This document shows, in pieces, positions 5,545 to 11,306 of a stretch of 11,306 nt of DNA. Source of the stretch: an uncultured Verrucomicrobiota bacterium (GTDB taxonomy: Bacteria; Verrucomicrobiota; Verrucomicrobiia; Limisphaerales; UBA9464); contig CAIYFP010000115.1 in the NCBI GenBank assembly GCA_903925515.1, positions 1 to 11,306 of the forward strand, written 5' to 3'. Positions within the stretch are counted from its first letter, which is position 1. The number at the start of each line of letters is the position of its first letter. The position numbers and the translations under genes are program-made. The notes beneath the pieces were generated by a model. The model saw only the letters and a list, made by a program, of their open reading frames with translations, was not told where the DNA came from and searched no databases.

Positions 5545-6785
5545 CACCTGTTTCCCGCCGCCGCGTACAAGGTCAGGAAAAACGTCACGTACACGAACCC
5601 CACGATCCCCCCCACCAACACGATGATCGCGGGCTCCACCAGAGCGCTCAGCCTCCGCACCCGGACCGCCAACTGCCCCTCCAGATGCCGCGCGACCTCC
5701 TCGAGCACCTCCTCCAGCCGCCCGGTCGCCTCACCAACCGCCACCATCCGGCCCAGCATCGGCACAAAGCCGCCACGCCCCCCAAGCCCCTCGGACAATG
5801 CGCCCCCGCCCAGGACTCCCTCGCGTGCCCGTGCCACGACCGACGCAAGGTGCCGGTTCCCCGCCAAGGCCTCGGCCGTCCGCAGGCCGTCGAGCACTGT
5901 CACCCCGGACCTCAGCAGGATCGCGAACGCCCTCGCGAACATCGCGCTGCCCGCAACCCGCAGCACCTCCCCCACCAGCGGAACCGCCAGCATCCACCGG
6001 TCAGCCACCACCCGGGCACCCGGCATCCGAAACGCCAGCCCCAACGCCGACGCCAGCAACAACAACCCCATCAACCACCACGGCCCTTCCGCCCGTGCCC
6101 AGGTGGAGGCCTCGATCAACGCCATCGTCGTCGGAGGCAGCTTGCGCCCCAGCGACTTCATCAGGCCCTCCAGCCTCGGGATCACCTCCAGCACCATGAA
6201 CAACGTCACCCCGACCGCCGCCACCAACACCAGCAACGGGTACGCCAACGCCGTCACCACCTGCTGCACCAACTGCCGGCGCCGCTCGATCGCGTCCGCC
6301 GCGCGCTCCAGCACCACGTCAAGGCTCCCTGTCTCCTCGCCCACCCTCGCCAACTGCACCGTCAAATCCCCGAACACGCCCTCCGCCTCCAATGCCCCCG
6401 CGAACGTACCCCCTCCATCGATGCGCCCCATCACCGACGCCAGCACAAGGCGCATCCGCAGACCCTCGGCGTTCTGGCCCGCCGCCTGCAACGCTCCCAG
6501 AAGCGTCAATCCCGACCGCAACATCACCGACAGTTGCCGCAGCACCCCCTCCACCTCCTCGTTCGACACCGGCCACCAACCCGCCACGCCTCGTGCCAAC
6601 CCCGTGAACACCGTGCCCATGCCCATCCCAGGCCCCCGCTCCTCCGGACCCGCCTCCCTCACGTCCAGCACCAACAAGCCACGCCGCCGCAACTCAACCC
6701 CAAGCTCCGCCGCCGACGGCGCCGTCTCACGCCCCTCGCGCACATGGCCCTCGCCATCCCTCGCGTCGTAGATGAATTGCGGCAT
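5544..6785 (-). CDS. gspF: Inner-membrane platform protein GspF/PilC
   Basis: The polytopic inner-membrane platform that links the assembly ATPase to pseudopilin polymerisation. The 413-residue protein is of normal family length. It starts with the usual MPQFIYDARDGEG segment and has two T2SSF domains (about 79-202 and 282-402). Each domain begins with a conserved helix (LRQLSVMLRSGLTLLGALQ at 82-100; FARAFAILLRSGVTVLDGL at 283-301). Three hydrophobic segments lie at about 181-201, 235-252 and 384-406, and the C-terminal signature EPAIIVLVGGIVGFVYV is intact. The frame continues to an ATG at 6809, but the ATG at 6785 is clearly better: GAGGAG lies 5 nt upstream, and the gspE stop is 14 nt before the start. 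The stop codon overlaps the start of the secretin gene, so the two are probably translationally coupled. Confidence 0.96.
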   Translation of the reverse strand: MPQFIYDARDGEGHVREGRETAPSAAELGVELRRRGLLVLDVREAGPEERGPGMGMGTVFTGLARGVAGWWPVSNEEVEGVLRQLSVMLRSGLTLLGALQAAGQNAEGLRMRLVLASVMGRIDGGGTFAGALEAEGVFGDLTVQLARVGEETGSLDVVLERAADAIERRRQLVQQVVTALAYPLLVLVAAVGVTLFMVLEVIPRLEGLMKSLGRKLPPTTMALIEASTWARAEGPWWLMGLLLLASALGLAFRMPGARVVADRWMLAVPLVGEVLRVAGSAMFARAFAILLRSGVTVLDGLRTAEALAGNRHLASVVARAREGVLGGGALSEGLGGRGGFVPMLGRMVAVGEATGRLEEVLEEVARHLEGQLAVRVRRLSALVEPAIIVLVGGIVGFVYVTFFLTLYAAAGNR

Positions 6786-6799
6786 GACGTCTCCTCGCC

Positions 6800-8290
6800 T
6801 CATCCCCATGCCACCGCCCCGCGTACCTCCTCCGACGTCGTCTCGCCGCGCGCAAGCTTTGCGAGACCGTCGTCAATCAACTGCCCGTGCCCGCGCCGCC
6901 GCATCTCCTCCACCAAGTCCGCCTCATGCGCCCCGCCGGTCACCACCCTCGACCAGGTCTCGTCCATCGGCAGCATCTCGAACAACGCCACCCTCCCCGA
7001 GACCCCGCGCCCCCCGCAGTACCAACACCCCCCCGCCGTCCAGCACGGTTGGCCTGCCGCCTCCCCCCTGCCCAACGCCAACGCCGCCGACTCCGACATC
7101 AACCCCGGGGTCCGGCACCTCATGCACAGGCGCCGCACCAGTCGTTGCGCAACGCTCAGCCGCAGCGTCGAGGCCACAAGGTAACGTTCCACCCCCATGT
7201 CCGACAGGCGCGTCACCGCGCCCGCCGCCGTGTTGGTGTGCAGGGAACTGAGCACAAGATGACCCGTCAGCGAGGCCTTGACCGCGATCCCGGCCGTCTC
7301 CGCGTCCCGCACCTCCCCGATCATCACCACGTCCGGGTCGTGGCGCAGGATGCTCCGCAACGCCTTCGCAAACGACGTCTTGTCCGCCGAGTCCACCGCA
7401 ACCTGCGCCACCCCCGCCATCTCCTGCTCCACCGGGTCTTCCACCGTGATGATGTTCAACGGCGCCATCCCCAGCAACCGCCTCACCCCGGCATGCAGCG
7501 TCGTGCTCTTGCCGGACCCCGTCGGCCCCGTCAGGAGGATCATCCCGTGCGGCTTCATCAACGCGCCCTCGAAGATCGCAAGGTGCCCGGCGTCCATCCC
7601 GAGCCCTCCAAGGTCCCGCACCGCCGCATCCCGCCCCAGCAACCGCAACGTCAACCTCTCTCCCCACCTCGTCGGCAACGTCGCCAGCCGCACATCCACC
7701 ATCCGCCCATCCCCCATCGCGTGGCGGTACGCCCCGTCCTGCGGCGCCCGCTTCTCCGCAATGTCCACCTGCGCAAGGACCTTGAACCGGTTGGCAAGGC
7801 TCGACGCCATCCCCGAAGGCACCCGGCGTAGTTCCTCCAGCGCCCCGTCCACGCGAACCCGCACCCGCACGTCCTCCGGGCCAGGATCCACATGGACGTC
7901 CGAGGCCTGCCGCAGCACCGCCTCCCTCACCAACTGGTCCGACAACGCCGCCGCGTCGCTCGCGTCGCCTCCCTCCCCGCCCGCGCGCACGAGCCCGCCA
8001 CGTCCACCCCCATGGATGCCGGACAGCACCCGCCTCAACGAATCCGGCTCGGCGGGCACCATCTCGACCGGCAGCTCAAACGTCCGCTGGACCAACCCCA
8101 GCGCCGCCGCATCCGAGACGTCCACGCACGCCACGTGAACCCGCCCGCGCCATGCAAGGAACGGCAACAGCTCGCGCCGGATCGCCAGCGCGGCGGGTAT
8201 CCGAAGCGCAAGGGCCGGATCAACCCGGACCTCGTCCATCCGCAGCGGAAGCAACCCGCTCCTCGCCTCGACAGGCAACGCGTCCGTCAT
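6800..8290 (-). CDS. gspE: Assembly ATPase GspE/PilB of the secretion/pilus machine
   Basis: A hexameric cytoplasmic ATPase that powers extrusion of pseudopilin subunits. The 496-residue protein has a short N-terminal domain, then SDVHVDPGPEDVRVRVRVDG (about 130-149). These are followed by a Walker A box GPTGSGKST (255-263), an Asp box ITVEDPVE (281-288), a Walker B box DPDVVMIGEVRD (318-329) and a His box TGHLVLSSLHTN (342-353). The C-terminal zinc-type tetracysteine is present (C389/C392 and C422/C425), which marks assembly-type GspE/PilB rather than retraction-type PilT. All catalytic boxes look intact. The start is firm: GGGAGG lies 7 nt upstream, and the ATG overlaps the stop of the PilT-like gene in an ATGA. 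The N-terminal region is shorter than in many PilB proteins. Confidence 0.96.
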   Translation of the reverse strand: MTDALPVEARSGLLPLRMDEVRVDPALALRIPAALAIRRELLPFLAWRGRVHVACVDVSDAAALGLVQRTFELPVEMVPAEPDSLRRVLSGIHGGGRGGLVRAGGEGGDASDAAALSDQLVREAVLRQASDVHVDPGPEDVRVRVRVDGALEELRRVPSGMASSLANRFKVLAQVDIAEKRAPQDGAYRHAMGDGRMVDVRLATLPTRWGERLTLRLLGRDAAVRDLGGLGMDAGHLAIFEGALMKPHGMILLTGPTGSGKSTTLHAGVRRLLGMAPLNIITVEDPVEQEMAGVAQVAVDSADKTSFAKALRSILRHDPDVVMIGEVRDAETAGIAVKASLTGHLVLSSLHTNTAAGAVTRLSDMGVERYLVASTLRLSVAQRLVRRLCMRCRTPGLMSESAALALGRGEAAGQPCWTAGGCWYCGGRGVSGRVALFEMLPMDETWSRVVTGGAHEADLVEEMRRRGHGQLIDDGLAKLARGETTSEEVRGAVAWG

Positions 8291-9444
8291 GCCATGGCCT
8301 CCCTTGCCCCCGACGCCGTCGTCCCACGCCTCACCCGCTCCCGAAGCACCCCGGGGTTCCGCGCCAGCGCCAGCGCCGTCGTTTCCCGCACCACGCCCGC
8401 AGACACCAGTCGCGCTAGGTCATGGTCCAGCGTCTGCATCCCCTGCCCCTGCCCCACCTCCATCGCCGAGTACACCTGCGCCGTCCGGCCGGTCGCCACG
8501 AGGTTGGCCACAGCCGGGTTCACACGGAGGACCTCGCTCGCTGCGACCCGCCTTCGCCTTCCCTGCACCCCGGTGCCCGCATCCGCAGCCGGGCCGTCCG
8601 CTGCCAGCAGGTGCTGCGCGACCACCGCCCTCAACACCAGCGACAACTGTCGCCGGACGCCCTCCTGCTCGTTCGCCGGGAACACGGAAACCCACCGCTC
8701 CACCGCCCCCGCGCAGTCGCCCGCATGCACCGTCGTGAAGACAAGGTGCCCAGTCTCCGCCGCCACCATGGCCACGCGCATCGTCTCCAGTTCCCGCGCT
8801 TCCCCCACGAGGATCACGTCCGGGTCCTGCCTCAGCGCCGCCACCAACGCCTCATGGAACGACACGCAGTCCCGCCCCACCTCGCGCTGGTTCACCAGCC
8901 CCTTGCCCGCGCCGTGCACGTATTCCACCGGGTCCTCGATCGTCACCACATGGGCCGCCTGCGTCCTGTTGATCCGGTCGATCAACGCCGCCAGCGTCAT
9001 GCTCTTGCCAGAACCCGTGGGACCCGCCACCACCACCAGCCCATCCCCAAGGTCGCAGAGCCCGTACAACGACTCCGGCAAGCCCAGCTCCCCAAGCGTC
9101 CGTACCCGCCCCTCCAGCAACCGCAACGCGATGCACTCGCCCTCGCCGCGCCGGAAAACGTTGAACCGAAATCGAACCCCCTCCCATGTCGCCGCCCCGT
9201 TCGCGTCCCCGATTCCCGCCAGCCGGGCCAGCCCCGCCTCGCCCACCAACACCCTCGCCAACTCCCCAAGCCGCTCGCCCGCAAGCGGGTCCTCCCCGGC
9301 CATGGCCCGCAATTGCCCGCCCAGCCTGACGTGCGGCGGACGTCCGGGGACAAGGTGGACATCCGAGCCGCCCATCTGGGCCGCCATCCTCGCCAGCCGC
9401 CCCAGCTCATCGGGGCATCTTCCCGAAACCGACTCTACTGCCAT
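8287..9444 (-). CDS. PilT-like retraction-type ATPase
   Basis: A secretion-superfamily ATPase of the PilT branch, which in type IV pili drives pilus disassembly and twitching. In the 385-residue form the N-terminal domain carries SDVHLVPGRPPHVRLGG (about 27-43). Then come Walker A GPTGSGKSMT (141-150), Asp box TIEDPVEY (168-175), Walker B DPDVILVGEARE (207-218) and His box TGHLVFTTVHA (231-241). The C-terminal PilT-type hallmarks are VAASEVLRVNPAVANL and GMQTLD (335-340). There is no tetracysteine. The Walker B box ends in ARE where PilT proteins usually have MRD. A Gly/Ala/Arg-rich stretch (about 283-299) looks longer than usual. The ATG at 9444 is preferred over a GTG at 9459 because GGAGG lies 8 nt upstream. 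It overlaps the GspM-like gene by 10 nt and gspE by 4 nt. It is unusual in a T2SS-type operon. Confidence 0.92.
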   Translation of the reverse strand: MAVESVSGRCPDELGRLARMAAQMGGSDVHLVPGRPPHVRLGGQLRAMAGEDPLAGERLGELARVLVGEAGLARLAGIGDANGAATWEGVRFRFNVFRRGEGECIALRLLEGRVRTLGELGLPESLYGLCDLGDGLVVVAGPTGSGKSMTLAALIDRINRTQAAHVVTIEDPVEYVHGAGKGLVNQREVGRDCVSFHEALVAALRQDPDVILVGEARELETMRVAMVAAETGHLVFTTVHAGDCAGAVERWVSVFPANEQEGVRRQLSLVLRAVVAQHLLAADGPAADAGTGVQGRRRRVAASEVLRVNPAVANLVATGRTAQVYSAMEVGQGQGMQTLDHDLARLVSAGVVRETTALALARNPGVLRERVRRGTTASGAREAMA

Positions 9445-10058
9445 AGTCGAAGCCTCCACTCCTTGTCGTCGCTCCCTTCCAAGGCCCTCATCGCAAGGCT
9501 CAACGGCACCACCGCCACCTCCGCGACCGCCAGCTCCTCAAGCGCCCCCAACATCCCCATGTAGCCCCCGCGCAACCGAACCTCCCAAGCCACCGGATGC
9601 CGCCCCTTGCCCATCACCGCCCTCGCGCGGTCCACCAACTGCTGCAACGTCGGGGGCAACGACGCATCCCCCGTCACCAAGGCCTGCTCCTCAAGCCGAA
9701 GCCCGTGCCTCCCCCACAACGCCGCCAACTCCTCCGCCCCGGCCAGCCGGGCCACCGCGTTCGTCCATGTCCCGCCCAGCCGCGCAAGGTCCCCCCGCAG
9801 CGTCGCCAGCCCCCCACGCGCCTCATCCAGTTCCCTCGCCAACTCAACCGCACGCACCCGCTCCGCCTCGATGTCGGCCGGCCGAGGCGCCGATGCACGC
9901 GCCGCGTCGATCTTTCCTTGCAAGGTCCGTTGCTCCCGGACGGCCCCAACCCCGCTCCATCCCAGGTATGCCATCAACGCCACCATGGCTGGCCCCCGCC
10001 TCACCAACCAGCTTGGCACCCTACCTCGCATCCCGTCGTTCCCCCCTACGCCCTTCAT
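9435..10058 (-). CDS. gspM: GspM/PilO-like inner-membrane assembly protein
   Basis: This 207-residue protein has the architecture of GspM/PilO: a short basic cytoplasmic N-terminus (1-22) and one membrane segment at about 24-41 (AMVALMAYLGWSGVGAV). A charged, helical, probably coiled-coil region follows (about 42-125), then a small C-terminal alpha/beta domain (about 135-207) that could be the ferredoxin-like fold of the family. Sequence conservation in this family is low, so the call rests on size, topology and position between the GspL-like gene and the ATPases, where gspM belongs. The ATG at 10058 was chosen because it forms an ATGA overlap with the preceding gene's stop; a G-rich run 3-11 nt upstream is a fair ribosome-binding site. 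The frame remains open to 10493, but that extension is the shadow of the upstream gene. GspM versus PilO cannot be distinguished. Confidence 0.8.
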   Translation of the reverse strand: MKGVGGNDGMRGRVPSWLVRRGPAMVALMAYLGWSGVGAVREQRTLQGKIDAARASAPRPADIEAERVRAVELARELDEARGGLATLRGDLARLGGTWTNAVARLAGAEELAALWGRHGLRLEEQALVTGDASLPPTLQQLVDRARAVMGKGRHPVAWEVRLRGGYMGMLGALEELAVAEVAVVPLSLAMRALEGSDDKEWRLRLWQ

Positions 10059-11306
10059 CGTCCACCCCCGTTTCTCGTCCCCCCCTCGGGAACCCTGCCT
10101 GCGTCGCCACCCCGAATGCCCACCGCCATCACCGACGCCCGCGCCGCCTCGATTGACAAGCCCGCCGCCACGTTGGTAGGCCCCGACGTCGGTTCGCCCG
10201 GCGGCGGCGCAAGGATCCTCAGGGTCCACTCCACCTGCCATGGCCCGCCCCCTGCCAGCATCCCCAGACCCCTCCGGCTTGGCGGTTCCACCCGCCAGCC
10301 GAACGGCTCCATGCATTGCTCCATCCGCACCCCCAATCCGGAGGCCTCCGGTGACAACGAAACCGTGGAGATCCGCATCTCCCCATGCCCCTCCTCCAGG
10401 CCTGCAAGCAACGCGCCCTCCGGCATGAGCTCCCCCAACGCCCTCAGAAGCGTCGCGTGCCTGCGGTGCTCGCGGTCCAGCGTGTCCTTCCACTGCACCC
10501 TCAGTTCCTGCATTCCCTTCAACTCCAACCGCGCCGCCGCCAGCTCAACCTCCAGCCCGTCAGCCCGCTTCCGTTGCTCGGCCCACTCGGCCGCCGGACG
10601 CGAGGCCTCGGCAAGCTCCCGGATCAGGCCCGCCGCTCGTGCCCGCATCCATGTCCAATGCATCCCGCACGCCAACAACACCCCCGCAGCCAGTGCCATC
10701 GGCCCCCTCATCACCCTCCCTCGCGCCGTCCCGGCGGACCTCACGGGGCGCACTACCGGCACCCTCGAAAAGTCCGACCCCAGCACCGCCGCCCAGCCTG
10801 CAAGCCAGCCCCTCAGCTCCCCCTCGTCCTCCAATACCCGTGCCAACCCCGGCCCATGGCGCGCCAACGCGCCCGTTGCCGCCAAGATCGTCCGCTCCCC
10901 CTTGAAAGCTTGGAACCACCCCGACGCCAGCTCCCGCCACCCCGGCCGCGACGGCGGCATTTCAAGGACCCGGACCCATGGCGACTGGTGAGCAAGGCCG
11001 TCCACGCACACCACCCGGTCTTCCCAAAGCTCGATTCGCTGCCATCCGCCCGTTCCCGGCCCCTGCCGTGCCGGCGACCCGCACGGATGAAGCGCCCCCG
11101 CCAACTCCGCCCCCGCCGCACCCAGCATGGCCGAGACCCGCTCCAGCTCCGCCCTCGGCAACTGGCTCACCCAATACCAGTTCAGCCCTTCCCGCGCCTC
11201 GCATCCCACCCATCCCTGCACCGCGTCGAACGGCCCAATCCCCGAGACCGCCTCCGCCTCGAACGCCAACGCACGCCCCAGACCCGCGCCCTCCAATCCC
11301 ACCACC
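10055..11306 (-). CDS. gspL: GspL-like inner-membrane protein (PilM/PilN-type fusion), 5' end missing
   Basis: The visible 416 residues run off the right edge, so the true start is outside. Residues 1-198 form a soluble, cytoplasmic part resembling the degenerate actin-like domain of GspL/PilM, though with little obvious motif content. One membrane segment lies at about 203-219 (MALAAGVLLACGMHWTW), followed by a long charged coiled-coil region (about 222-290). An alpha/beta domain (about 295-366, containing PEGALLAGLEE and WQVEWTLRIL) follows, like the periplasmic ferredoxin-like domain of GspL/PilN. This cytoplasmic-TM-periplasmic order is that of GspL, which joins the assembly ATPase to the pseudopilus. 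A tail of about 50 residues rich in Gly, Pro and Arg follows the last domain and is not typical. The stop codon overlaps the next start. The family call is from architecture and neighbours. Confidence 0.75.
   Translation of the reverse strand, partial: VVGLEGAGLGRALAFEAEAVSGIGPFDAVQGWVGCEAREGLNWYWVSQLPRAELERVSAMLGAAGAELAGALHPCGSPARQGPGTGGWQRIELWEDRVVCVDGLAHQSPWVRVLEMPPSRPGWRELASGWFQAFKGERTILAATGALARHGPGLARVLEDEGELRGWLAGWAAVLGSDFSRVPVVRPVRSAGTARGRVMRGPMALAAGVLLACGMHWTWMRARAAGLIRELAEASRPAAEWAEQRKRADGLEVELAAARLELKGMQELRVQWKDTLDREHRRHATLLRALGELMPEGALLAGLEEGHGEMRISTVSLSPEASGLGVRMEQCMEPFGWRVEPPSRRGLGMLAGGGPWQVEWTLRILAPPPGEPTSGPTNVAAGLSIEAARASVMAVGIRGGDAGRVPEGGTRNGGGR

Noticed and set aside
4537..6771. 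Long plus-strand open frame (744 codons) opposite the platform and secretin genes
   Set aside because: It is Pro/Arg/Ser/Thr-rich with no family motif and lies opposite two clear genes; GC-rich DNA with few stop codons leaves such antisense frames open.
7892..10156. Long plus-strand open frame (754 codons) opposite the ATPase genes
   Set aside because: Low-complexity Ser/Pro/Ala/Arg composition, antisense to firmly identified genes, no ribosome-binding site or domain.
1..11306. tRNA, rRNA, CRISPR array, insertion sequence or prophage
   Set aside because: No cloverleaf, regularly spaced repeats, transposase or integrase motifs, or terminal inverted repeats were seen on either strand.

Overview
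The window is a GC-rich bacterial segment that is almost fully coding, and nearly all of it reads on the minus strand. High GC, dense overlapping genes, a T2SS/T4P-type operon with a PilT-like ATPase, and a polyprenyl synthase followed by an ECF sigma factor look to me like Verrucomicrobiota, perhaps Opitutae. That placement is family resemblance from memory, not a computed result.

Right two thirds (about 3445-11306, minus strand, transcribed right to left): six tightly coupled genes of a type II secretion / type IV pilus-like envelope machine. In order they are a GspL-like inner-membrane protein (cut by the window edge), a small GspM-like protein, a PilT-like ATPase, a GspE/PilB-type assembly ATPase, a GspF/PilC platform protein and a GspD/PilQ secretin. 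Start and stop codons overlap or lie within 14 nt at every junction. Major and minor pseudopilins, GspC and the prepilin peptidase are not in the window, and the operon promoter lies beyond the right edge. Two features stand out: a retraction-type ATPase inside a secretion-type operon, and a secretin whose second N-terminal domain is split by a long Gly/Met-rich insert.

Middle (2636-3433, plus strand): thiG, thiazole synthase of thiamine biosynthesis, standing alone and convergent with the secretin gene (11 bp apart). Its codons end mostly in C, whereas the minus-strand genes end mostly in G, so the whole plus strand is C-rich whatever the gene direction.

Left part (1-2530, minus strand): a trans-polyprenyl diphosphate synthase (probably for the quinone side chain), an ECF sigma factor, a small single-pass membrane protein that could be its partner, and after a 112-bp gap the 5' end of a PanB-like gene running off the left edge. 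The 105-bp divergent gap between the polyprenyl synthase and thiG holds a strong imperfect inverted repeat (2547-2570) overlapping a plausible promoter.

I found no RNA gene, CRISPR array, insertion sequence or convincing rho-independent terminator. Most of the content is recognisable; the unusual parts are the hybrid secretion operon and the sigma-factor/membrane-protein pair.
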